64,000 nt of DNA, from NCBI GenBank assembly GCA_037190145.1, contig JBBCJU010000010.1, positions 271,259-335,258 of the forward strand. Direction: 5' to 3'. The notes under the pieces are model-generated. The model saw only the letters and a program-made list of their open reading frames with translations. It was not told the DNA's origin and searched no databases. Below are positions 50,208 through 57,757 of this stretch, in pieces (position 1 is the stretch's first letter; every line of letters begins with the position of its first letter). The stretch is from 55-13 sp037190145 (GTDB lineage: Bacteria > Armatimonadota > Fimbriimonadia > Fimbriimonadales > Fimbriimonadaceae). The position numbers and the translations under genes were made by a program.

Positions 50208-51578
50208 ATGGATAATCGCACACAGCAAATCGACCCCAATCGAACGGTCCTAGGGACGGCTCCGACCGCCCACGATCCGATGCGGACTCAGGCGATGGGA
50301 GCATTTGATCCCTTAAAGACTTCTGCCATGACGGCAATGCCTGGTGGAAAGGCTCTCGTCGCAGAGGTGATTTCGGGGCGTGATGCCACCATGGCCAACG
50401 GTCCTGCGCGTGAGCAGTTTCTGGTCGATTTTATTGCCGGAGGGGCTCCCGGAGGAGGGTTAGGTGCTCGAACCCCCCTGAATCTGTGTTTGGTGATCGA
50501 CCGCTCTGGTTCTATGGAAGGTCCCCCTTTAGACTATGTGAAGCAGGCTTGTTCTTACGTGGTGGATTTGCTTAGCCCGAACGACATCCTTAGCATCGTC
50601 ACGTTCGAAGAGACCGTGGATGTTTTGATGCCGCCCCAGCGAGTGACCGATAAGCCGCGTATCAAAGACGGTATCCAACGCCTGATGCCTGGAAACACGA
50701 CCAACCTTTACGATGGGCTATTGCTCGGTATGCAGCAGGTGACCACCGTCAATGATCCAGGCCGTGCCACCCGCCTTGTAGTTTTAACCGATGGTGATCC
50801 GACTGCGGGTATCAAAGACTTCTCCGCCTTGGTTGCGCATGCGGGTGATATCAAGTCTCGCGGAATCAGCTGCACCTTCCTTGGCTTTGGACCGGACTAC
50901 AACGAGGAGTTGCTAGCCAGCATGGCCAAGAAGGCAGGCGGAAACTACTACTACATTCCTCGCCCAGATTTGATTCCTGAGGTCTTCCGCACCGAGCTCG
51001 AAAAGCTCATGACGGTCACCGCGCGTAATCTAAAGCTAGATATCAAACTAAGCCGTTGGGTTTCTATGCGTGGCCCCCAGATTGCCTCTTCGGGAGAAAT
51101 CCATATTGACCTCGCAGACCTAGAACGTGGATCGACGCTTCAGCAAGTCATCGACCTTGAGTTCCAGAATCACCCCATGGGCTGGTACCGAGTTGCCGCC
51201 GGGCGTCTTACCTACGACGATACGTCAACCGGGAAGACTGAAACCATCGATCTGGATTTTGTGCTGGAGTTCACGGCAGATTCTGCCAAATATTCGCTTC
51301 CCCAGAACCCGAGAGTGGCTCAGGCCGCTCAAATCGCTCAGGCCTCCCGAGTCGTGGAGAAAACAATCATGGGCCTCAAGACGGGGCAACTGACCGCGAT
51401 GGGGGCGATTGCAGATCTTCAGAAGACTCAAATGTTGCTTCTAAATGAAGGTCGCACGGGAGAAGCCCAAGAGGTCACGATGGCGCTTCGCGCTCTGCAA
51501 TCCGGAGATACGGGTGGAGCCGAAAAGACCCTCATGGGAACGATGGTTCAGTTGGACCAAGGGAAGAAACAAAGCTAA
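50208..51578 (+). CDS. von Willebrand factor A domain protein
   Basis: A 456-residue cytoplasmic protein. The vWA domain (about 90-280) has a complete MIDAS metal site: LVIDRSGSMEG (D-x-S-x-S), NTTNLYDG (T) and VLTDGDPTAG (D). A beta-rich region follows and then a helical C-terminus (QAAQIAQASRVVEKTIMG). The first 40 residues hold three similar motifs, D-P-N-R-T, D-P-M-R-T and D-P-L-K-T, each at a 12-20 residue spacing. They look like phosphothreonine sites that could dock on the FHA proteins encoded just upstream. There is no signal peptide. A strong hairpin terminator follows. Confidence 0.88.
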   Translation: MDNRTQQIDPNRTVLGTAPTAHDPMRTQAMGAFDPLKTSAMTAMPGGKALVAEVISGRDATMANGPAREQFLVDFIAGGAPGGGLGARTPLNLCLVIDRSGSMEGPPLDYVKQACSYVVDLLSPNDILSIVTFEETVDVLMPPQRVTDKPRIKDGIQRLMPGNTTNLYDGLLLGMQQVTTVNDPGRATRLVVLTDGDPTAGIKDFSALVAHAGDIKSRGISCTFLGFGPDYNEELLASMAKKAGGNYYYIPRPDLIPEVFRTELEKLMTVTARNLKLDIKLSRWVSMRGPQIASSGEIHIDLADLERGSTLQQVIDLEFQNHPMGWYRVAAGRLTYDDTSTGKTETIDLDFVLEFTADSAKYSLPQNPRVAQAAQIAQASRVVEKTIMGLKTGQLTAMGAIADLQKTQMLLLNEGRTGEAQEVTMALRALQSGDTGGAEKTLMGTMVQLDQGKKQS

Positions 51579-51623
51579 ATTCTGCTCGTTCTGATTTTCA
51601 ACTGAAGTCTAGTGGGCTGCCAA

Positions 51624-51663
51624 TTTGGAGTCGGAAACCAGTTTGGGAACCTCCGACTCCAAA
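51624..51663 (+). terminator. Hairpin terminator after vWA gene
   Basis: Perfect 12-bp arms TTTGGAGTCGGA / TCCGACTCCAAA with a 16-base loop lie 45 nt after the stop. Confidence 0.7.
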
Positions 51664-51727
51664 ATGGTTTGCTTGATACGGTCGCAGCGTGAACACGCCC
51701 TATCCTCTTAGGTAGCCTTAGCGATCC

Positions 51728-53272
51728 ATGCGATCTATCAGCTGCGACATCCTCATCGTCGGTGGTGGTACAGGCGGTTGCGCCGCTGCATTAGCGGCTG
51801 CATCCATGGGGATGCAAGTTATTCTCACCGAGCGTTATGCTTGGATTGGCGGACAACTTACTTCCCAAGCTGTGCCTCCCGATGAACATCCCTGGATTGA
51901 ACAATTTGGGTGTACCGCAACCTACCGTGATTACCGTAACCGTGTACGGGCTGAGTATCGCAAACGACGATTGACCCAAGAAGCCCAGTTTGACCGCTTC
52001 CTCAATCCTGGTGGTGGCTGGGTTAGCAAAATTTGCCATGAACCCCAAGTTGGGGTTCAGGTTTTGGAGCAGATGCTCGCAGGTTCCCCAGAACCTGAAA
52101 ATCTCCACATCATGACCCCTTGGGTTCCCGAAAGTGCGGAAACAGACGGAGATCAGGTTCTATCCGTATCCCTCAGGAACCTAGAAACTGACGAGCAAGT
52201 TCGGATTGAGGCCAAGTACACCCTCGACGCAACCGAGCTGGGCGACTTGCTTCCTATGACAGGCACAGAGTACGTCACGGGAGCCGAGAGTAAACGAGAT
52301 ACGGCCGAGCCTCACGCCGTTGACGGAGACCCAGAACCTAACAATGTTCAAGGTCTCACGTGGGTGATGGCATTGGGTTATGACCCCCAAGGTGATCACA
52401 CCATCGCTCGTCCGGAGCAATATGAGTTCTGGAGAACCTACCGACCATCCTTCTGGCCAGATAACTTTCTGAGCTTCAAGATGCTGGATGTTCAGACTCT
52501 GGTTCCTCGGGACTTTCCTATGTTTGGAAATGATCGTTTCAACTTGTTTGAATACCGCCAAATCGTCGATCCTGCCCTATATGAAGGGGAAGCTCCTCAA
52601 GCCGCAACCATCGCTAACTGGCCTCAGAACGACTACTTTGTAGAGAACATCATCGACGAGCCTGAGGACAAGGTTGCTGAGCGCCTTTTCGCTTCCCGAC
52701 AACTTAGCCTTTCCTTTTTGTATTGGCTCCAAACCGAAGGTGGCTTCCCTGGACTCTGCTTGCGTCCTGACCTGATGGGAACATCGGATGGGCTTGCCCA
52801 GGCTCCATACATTCGTGAATCAAGGCGTATTCGCGCCAAGTTTACGGTTCTAGAGCAGCACGTTGCGGCTTACACCAACGAGGGCCGAGATCGGGCCGTC
52901 GAGTTCCCGGACACGATTGGCATCGGGGCCTATCGGCTAGACCTTCATCCTTCGACCAGTGGGGCAAACACAATCGACACGAGTTCCTTGCCATTCCAGA
53001 TTCCGTTGGGAGCCCTGATTCCCGTCCGGATGCGGAACTTACTTCCCGCTTGCAAAAACCTAGGTGTGACGCATCTCACAAATGGTTGCTACCGATTGCA
53101 TCCCATCGAGTGGAATATTGGGGAAGCTGCGGGGTTGTTAGCCGCTTACTGCCTGAAAAATCGCCTTGACCCTTCCGCTGTTTGGGAGTCTGCAGAAGAG
53201 ACTCAGCGCTTCCAGAGCCTTTGTGTCAACAAGGGTATCGAGCTAGAGTGGCCGAAGCTAACGGCGCTCTAG
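51728..53272 (+). CDS. FAD-dependent oxidoreductase
   Basis: A 514-residue protein. Its N-terminal dinucleotide-binding motif is DILIVGGGTGGCAAALAAAS and is followed by a second glycine turn in WIGGQLTSQAVPP, the mark of the FAD_oxidored family. DATELGDLLPMTGTEYVTG is a further conserved stretch near residue 170, and the C-terminal NLLPACKNLGVTHLTNGCYRLHPIEWNIGEAAG completes the FAD site. Members are found next to carbohydrate genes in Planctomycetes and relatives; the substrate is unknown. It has no signal peptide. Its stop overlaps by 3 nt the stop of the convergent gene. Confidence 0.88.
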   Translation: MRSISCDILIVGGGTGGCAAALAAASMGMQVILTERYAWIGGQLTSQAVPPDEHPWIEQFGCTATYRDYRNRVRAEYRKRRLTQEAQFDRFLNPGGGWVSKICHEPQVGVQVLEQMLAGSPEPENLHIMTPWVPESAETDGDQVLSVSLRNLETDEQVRIEAKYTLDATELGDLLPMTGTEYVTGAESKRDTAEPHAVDGDPEPNNVQGLTWVMALGYDPQGDHTIARPEQYEFWRTYRPSFWPDNFLSFKMLDVQTLVPRDFPMFGNDRFNLFEYRQIVDPALYEGEAPQAATIANWPQNDYFVENIIDEPEDKVAERLFASRQLSLSFLYWLQTEGGFPGLCLRPDLMGTSDGLAQAPYIRESRRIRAKFTVLEQHVAAYTNEGRDRAVEFPDTIGIGAYRLDLHPSTSGANTIDTSSLPFQIPLGALIPVRMRNLLPACKNLGVTHLTNGCYRLHPIEWNIGEAAGLLAAYCLKNRLDPSAVWESAEETQRFQSLCVNKGIELEWPKLTAL

Positions 53273-53652
53273 CCAGGATCAGACGATCCACCATCGGCAG
53301 GTGGTGGAGCCACAGAAGGTGAAGAAGGCGCGGTGGAGGTAGGTGTTTGAGTTCTACGCCGACGCTTCTTGCGGGTTGTAGTCGGTCGGGTGTTCAGCGC
53401 CGACACGGTGACATCCAACTCAGGTGGAGTGAAGCGGCTCTTCGGAACTTCTTCATCCCCTTCAGGATTCTCAGGATCTGACTCATCAGGATTAAGGGCA
53501 CCGCCCCTAACTTCGCTGACTTTCTTTTGAATCTCTTTCGCTACGTTCCCGTCAACCCGAGGTCCGACCAAAAAATAGCCAATCGCTCCTAGCGAAACCG
53601 GAACGAGAATCCATTTCAAAACGACTCCAAAAGGAGTTAGGCGCGAAGCCAT
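53269..53652 (-). CDS. Small single-pass membrane protein with disordered tail
   Basis: A 127-residue protein. Residues 10-28 (VVLKWILVPVSLGAIGYFL) form one transmembrane helix. The rest is acidic, then basic (RKKRRRR near residue 100) and then rich in Pro, Ser and Thr, so largely unstructured. I chose the ATG at 53652 over a longer frame because it is preceded by TACAAT at 9 nt and because the longer form would run into the divergent coding gene. No family is recognised. Confidence 0.65.
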   Translation of the reverse strand: MASRLTPFGVVLKWILVPVSLGAIGYFLVGPRVDGNVAKEIQKKVSEVRGGALNPDESDPENPEGDEEVPKSRFTPPELDVTVSALNTRPTTTRKKRRRRTQTPTSTAPSSPSVAPPPADGGSSDPG

Positions 53653-53661
53653 CAGTACTGT

Positions 53662-53667
53662 ATTGTA
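53662..53667 (-). promoter_or_regulatory. -10 box of small membrane protein gene
   Basis: On the minus strand TACAAT ends 9 nt before the ATG at 53652, with no Shine-Dalgarno; another instance of the leaderless layout. Confidence 0.45.
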
Positions 53668-53696
53668 CCAAGGGTAACCTATAAGGCCCAAATCTA

Positions 53697-55373
53697 ATGC
53701 CAGTTGACCTAGCCGAAGACTCCATAGAACTGATGATTGAGCTGTTGGCCGCTGGTCAACCGACAGAATCGAGCTACCCATTTCCAAGCCTTTCGCGGTC
53801 TGGGAGATTGGATCGGCGTACCTTTCACACCGTTGTTCTGGAGAATCCATATGCAAGGGCGACGATCTCACCGGAGCTAGGGGGCAGAATCCTTCGATTG
53901 GAGGATAAGAGGCAGGGCAATGACTGCGTTCCTTTCAACCTGACTTTGCCTTTGTCCGAAGGCGGCTTGCGGGGAGTCTATTCCAACGCGGGTTTGCAGA
54001 TAACCACGGGTTTTCAGCATCGATTGAATTCAATGGGGCAAGTCTCTTACATGCCCGATTTCAACGAAGATGAGGAATCTCCCTCCGCTCTTTGGTGGGG
54101 AGAGATTTGTGGCGACGGCTTGAGCCTGAATGTTCGCTACTCTATGCCTCCAGACGCAGCTTGCATTGAGGTTGAGGTTCGGGCCTTTAATCGCAGCCTT
54201 GAACCAACTCCATACAACGGAGGCTTGGCGGTGATGGGGGCTTGGATTCGGACAAATGAAGGTTGGCTGCTTCCATCGGGACTCTTCATTGAATCCGACG
54301 ATTTAGGCTACGGGGAACCTAACGGACTGTTTCGATTTAATCGGCAACGTTACCTTGCCCCGCGCCAACTAGATACATGGCGGGCCCGGATATTCCCTCA
54401 TCCATCTCTTGCAGACCTGCGAAGGGCCAATTCAAGTGTAGCGGTTGGTTGGGATCGTTCCGTCTTGCAGATGAATGCCACAACGCCCTTCCCAGGCAGC
54501 AAAGTGGTGGTGTTGACGGATAAGGGGGCGACCATGGAACTGCCAATGGATTTGCACCCTGAGCACGTCAGCGAGATTTCGCTGGAATCTATGCCGGACG
54601 AGATTGTCGAGTTGGTCATCTTGGATGCAGGAAGAGCAGAACTCATTCGTGCTTCTCGATTGGGTGAAGCGATTCCCGCGGATCGACAGCCGTCGGACCA
54701 AGCCCCGAAGATGCTGGATAGCAGTGATTTGAAAAGCGGAATGTTTTCTGTAGAGCATCGAGCCTTAGCCCACCTGCTGCAAGGCTATGAGTACCTAAAG
54801 GCAAAAGAGTTTGAGAACGCGGCTGTTGCCTTTGAACAATCTTTGCTGTTTAACGCTGAAGATCACTTAGCTTGGTGGATGAAAGGAATGGCGGAGCGAA
54901 TGGCGGGGAGTAATGGAGAGGAGCGGCCCGAAATTCTAAATGCCCATTTCTTGGCCCCTCTGGAGCCCTCTCTGCGCGCCGAGAGCTATTTGGCTAGTCC
55001 GAGTAGGGTGCAAGAGAAATCGCCCATTCTAAACCCTCTAGAGGAAATCCCGGAGTCTTTTGTAGAAGTAGCGTGCCTTCTCTTGGAAGCAGGCTTGTTT
55101 GAGGAAACGGCGACCTGGATTGATGAATCCCTGCGACACCATCCATTACCAATGTTGCATTACTTACTCGCCTACGGTTACTTGGCGACGGGTCAAATGG
55201 AGTTTCAAGCCGCAGAGCAAATGCAATCCGCAGTATCGCCCGACCCGCAGCCTCCTTACCCTTGGCGAAAAATTGAGCGGCAAGTACTCGCAACGCTCGC
55301 TGAACGCTTCCCAGCGGATGGCAGCCTGAAGCGAATGTTGGCGATGGTGGAACTTTCGACCGGGAATGCTTAA
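53697..55373 (+). CDS. DUF5107 / TPR-repeat protein
   Basis: A 558-residue protein. Residues about 35-330 form a DUF5107-like beta domain (VVLENPYARATISPELGGRILRLEDKRQG ...), a galactose-mutarotase/beta-sandwich type fold with an N-E-L-G-G-R pattern. Residues 350-550 are helical TPR-like repeats (LAHLLQGYEYLKAKEFENAAVAFEQSLLFNAEDHLAWW; ASYGYLATGQMEFQAAEQMQ). DUF5107/TPR proteins are often linked to carbohydrate metabolism; the reaction is unknown. No signal peptide. Its stop overlaps the next gene start by 8 nt, so ApbE follows in the same operon. Confidence 0.8.
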   Translation: MPVDLAEDSIELMIELLAAGQPTESSYPFPSLSRSGRLDRRTFHTVVLENPYARATISPELGGRILRLEDKRQGNDCVPFNLTLPLSEGGLRGVYSNAGLQITTGFQHRLNSMGQVSYMPDFNEDEESPSALWWGEICGDGLSLNVRYSMPPDAACIEVEVRAFNRSLEPTPYNGGLAVMGAWIRTNEGWLLPSGLFIESDDLGYGEPNGLFRFNRQRYLAPRQLDTWRARIFPHPSLADLRRANSSVAVGWDRSVLQMNATTPFPGSKVVVLTDKGATMELPMDLHPEHVSEISLESMPDEIVELVILDAGRAELIRASRLGEAIPADRQPSDQAPKMLDSSDLKSGMFSVEHRALAHLLQGYEYLKAKEFENAAVAFEQSLLFNAEDHLAWWMKGMAERMAGSNGEERPEILNAHFLAPLEPSLRAESYLASPSRVQEKSPILNPLEEIPESFVEVACLLLEAGLFEETATWIDESLRHHPLPMLHYLLAYGYLATGQMEFQAAEQMQSAVSPDPQPPYPWRKIERQVLATLAERFPADGSLKRMLAMVELSTGNA

Positions 55374-56265
55374 CTGGTTTAAGCCGCGCACCAAGTCCCT
55401 GATGTCTCATTTTGACGGGGTGCTGGGAACTTCGCTGGATTTGCAATTATTGGGTTCGTCAGGTACGAATCTGACAAAGATTGAGGACGCAATTCTCGCG
55501 GAGATCGATAGGCTTGATCGATGTTTGAGCCGCTATGATCCGGAAAGCGAGTTTTCCCACTGGCGTTGCACTAAAGGGGAGTGGGTAGAAGCCTCTAAGG
55601 AACTGAGATTCTTGTTATTGGAGGCTGAGTATTGGCAAAAACACACTGGTAATGCTTTTCATGCGGCTGCGGAATCAGTGGTGCGGGCCGGTGGCGACCC
55701 GGATCAAGCTTTATGGGAAGTCTCTGGAACTCGAATCCGTAAACTTACTGATCTCGACCTTTCACTCGATTCAATTGCCAAGGGCTACATCATTGATCGT
55801 TGCGCGGAAACAGCCATTCGAGAAGGTGCCACTAGTGTAGTGGTTAACATTGGTGGAGACATTCGTCACATCGGACCGGAACCTTTAGTGGTCGCTATAT
55901 CAGACCCAAGGCATGATGCAGAAAACGCTGCTCCATTGGAGGAAGTCACGATTAAGAACGGAGCGATCGCCACAAGCGGAGACTACCGGAGAACTGTCCA
56001 ATGGAACGATCAGGAGGTATCGCACATCTTTGATGTCCGGACGCTGGAACCTGCCCAGCAATGTCCAAGCGCGACGTTCATTGCATCCTGTGCGTTGGTG
56101 GCGGACGTTATGTCCACGGCAGCGAGCGTCATGGAACCTGATGATCTGATTGCTCTCACCGAATCTATCGAAGATAGTGCGTTTCTGTTGGTTCGAGCCG
56201 ATAACGAGAGATTCGAAAGTTCAAGCTGGTATTCATTCAGGGTTGGAAACTGCCATGGACTCTAA
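55366..56265 (+). CDS. apbE: FAD:protein FMN transferase (ApbE family)
   Basis: A 299-residue ApbE-type enzyme that moves FMN from FAD to a Thr or Ser of a target protein. Motifs are LDRCLSRYDPESEF, FHAAAESVVRAGG, LDLSLDSIAKGYIIDR (S-x-x-K-G), VVNIGGDIRHIG and GAIATSGDYRR, with HIFDVRTLEP near the end. There is no clear signal peptide. Together with DUF2271 and PepSY genes it makes a flavinylation-type operon. The usual target, an FMN-bind domain or SGAT motif protein, is not in the window. Confidence 0.92.
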   Translation: MLNWFKPRTKSLMSHFDGVLGTSLDLQLLGSSGTNLTKIEDAILAEIDRLDRCLSRYDPESEFSHWRCTKGEWVEASKELRFLLLEAEYWQKHTGNAFHAAAESVVRAGGDPDQALWEVSGTRIRKLTDLDLSLDSIAKGYIIDRCAETAIREGATSVVVNIGGDIRHIGPEPLVVAISDPRHDAENAAPLEEVTIKNGAIATSGDYRRTVQWNDQEVSHIFDVRTLEPAQQCPSATFIASCALVADVMSTAASVMEPDDLIALTESIEDSAFLLVRADNERFESSSWYSFRVGNCHGL

Positions 56266-56848
56266 AGTTCAAACGTCAAAACCGCTCTCTCGCCGTTCAT
56301 TGCTTAAAGGCCTTGTCTCCTTTTTGGGAGCAAGTACCGGTATTGTAGCGTTCGCTACACCTAAGGCGGCTGGTTGGGATAAAAATTTTGAACTAGCCGT
56401 TGAATTCGAAATCTTGAGGGCAGAAGGTCGGAGATATCTTCGTCCATATGTGGCAGTGTGGATCGAAAATGAATCTGGAAAGTCCATCCGAACTATTAGC
56501 CTTTGGTTCCAGCAAACTCAAAGTGGTCCTCGTTGGCTACCTGACTTGAAGCGATGGTTTAAAGGTGAGCAATCTAGAAAAGCGACCGGCGGCGGAGATT
56601 TAGCCAAAACCGTATCGAGCGCAACTCGTCAGCCCGGTAAATATTCAGTGGTGTGGGATGGAAGGGACGACTCGGGCAAGTATGTGCCCCAAGGCACTTA
56701 TAAAGTGTGTATTGAAGTCGCTCGCGAGCATGGCACTTACCAAGTGGCAACTCGCCAAGTGACCGTTGGTGCCAAGCCTTTTAACCACTACCTGGGCGAG
56801 AATATTGAGATGAAGGATATGCGCGTTGAGTACCGAATGCGTCAGTAA
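56255..56848 (+). CDS. DUF2271 protein with Tat-type signal
   Basis: A 197-residue protein. Residues 9-40 carry a twin-arginine type signal (SRRSLLKGLVSFLGAS ... ATPKAAG), so it should be exported folded. The mature part (FELAVEFEI, YLRPYVAVWIENESGKSIRTISLW, VVWDGRDDSGKYVPQGTYKV) is a DUF2271 beta sandwich. The family is repeatedly found with ApbE and PepSY membrane proteins. Its role in electron transfer or cofactor handling is inferred from that company. ATG at 56255 overlaps apbE by 11 nt. Confidence 0.88.
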   Translation: MDSKVQTSKPLSRRSLLKGLVSFLGASTGIVAFATPKAAGWDKNFELAVEFEILRAEGRRYLRPYVAVWIENESGKSIRTISLWFQQTQSGPRWLPDLKRWFKGEQSRKATGGGDLAKTVSSATRQPGKYSVVWDGRDDSGKYVPQGTYKVCIEVAREHGTYQVATRQVTVGAKPFNHYLGENIEMKDMRVEYRMRQ

Positions 56849-57446
56849 TGGCGCGCCGCGCAAACGTCCTCTAAAGCTTCGAGTTCATTCATGGTTGCGC
56901 TGGCTACACATTTACATTTCGATGTTTAGCCTGTTGCTGGTGTTGTTCTTTGCCATTACAGGAATCACGTTGAACCATCCAGAGTGGGTGTTTGGTGAAC
57001 AGTCCACGCGCACCTTGAAAGGAAAACTGCCTGAGGCTGTCTTAGCCGGTGATGAAGTGAACTGGCTTCAGGTTGTGGAGCATTTGCGAGCTGAACACGA
57101 TCTTCGAGGAAGAGCAGTAGAGATGCGAGCCGATGGTGATGAGGCCTCCCTATCTTTCAAAGCTCCCGCCTACAGTGCTGATGCCTTCTTTGCACGAGTA
57201 TCAGGGGAGTATGAGGTGACCATTACCTCGGATGGGTTCCTGGCGGCGATGAATGAATTGCACAAGGGTCGAGATGCTGGTGGTGTTTGGTCGTTTTGGA
57301 TTGATCTATCCGGAATTTTCTTGACCGTAGTGTCTTTTACAGGATTTGGAATACTGCTTTATCTGAAGAAAATGCGTGCTGCTGCCCTGATAACCGCTTC
57401 TGTTGGAGTCGTAGTTATGGTGGTTCTGATGTGGCTCGCTTGGTGA
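56826..57446 (+). CDS. PepSY-associated membrane protein
   Basis: A 206-residue inner-membrane protein. An N-terminal basic stretch leads into transmembrane helix 1 (about 30-50, HIYISMFSLLLVLFFAITGITLNHPEW), which is the PepSY_TM signature. A periplasmic PepSY-like domain follows, then two C-terminal helices (about 155-175 and 186-204). Such proteins pair with ApbE and DUF2271 in flavin-linked redox modules. The start is a TTG inside the previous gene; no in-frame ATG or GTG lies before the basic N-terminus. Confidence 0.82.
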   Translation: MSTECVSNGAPRKRPLKLRVHSWLRWLHIYISMFSLLLVLFFAITGITLNHPEWVFGEQSTRTLKGKLPEAVLAGDEVNWLQVVEHLRAEHDLRGRAVEMRADGDEASLSFKAPAYSADAFFARVSGEYEVTITSDGFLAAMNELHKGRDAGGVWSFWIDLSGIFLTVVSFTGFGILLYLKKMRAAALITASVGVVVMVVLMWLAW

Positions 57447-57457
57447 AGCCTATAAGA

Positions 57458-57504
57458 CAAGTGGTTTGAACCCACGACTAAGATGTCGGGGTTCAAATCA
57501 CTTG
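57458..57504 (+). terminator. Long hairpin terminator after ApbE operon
   Basis: A stem of about 20 bp (CAAGTGGTTTGAACCC against GGGTTCAAATCACTTG, then ACGAC/GTC pairs, with one mismatch and one bulge) lies 11 nt after the last stop. A T-rich tract follows at 57510-57535. Confidence 0.75.
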
Positions 57505-57523
57505 CAATGTTTTGGCTTTCTCT

Positions 57524-57594
57524 GAAGTCTTTTTTCGACGTGCGAGAGCGGCGAGTAGCGACCATTGTAGCGGGCTCTGGAACAGGAGCGAAAT
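57524..57594 (-). pseudogene. Remnant of a PEP-CTERM tail
   Basis: On the minus strand PVPEPATMVA is followed, one base out of frame, by LAALARRKKTSEK. Allowing one shift it is the same kind of tail as in the two PEP-CTERM proteins at the ends of the window. No intact protein upstream of it was found. Confidence 0.5.
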
Positions 57595-57757
57595 TACATC
57601 TAAAGAAGATGGCAATAGGTGTACTTAGAACTATAACTTCTTGTAAATAGAAGGGACTTTTCTAGTTTTGGAGTTGGCTTCAGAAGTGCTTTGAGTGCCC
57701 GGGCGTTGTAAATAACAAAATATGCCCCGGCATGTACATAATGCCAGGGCACTGGGG
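57595..57757. other. Remainder of intergenic region before katG end
   Basis: No gene is seen from 57595 to the terminator. With the hairpin and the PEP-CTERM remnant it forms the 311-base gap between the ApbE operon and the convergent katG. Confidence 0.5.
57723..57751 (-). terminator. katG terminator
   Basis: Arms TGCCC-x-GGCAT and ATGCC-x-GGGCA around a 7-base loop, 7 nt after the katG stop. On the minus strand the hairpin is followed by a T-rich run (ATATTTTGTTATTT). Confidence 0.75.
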
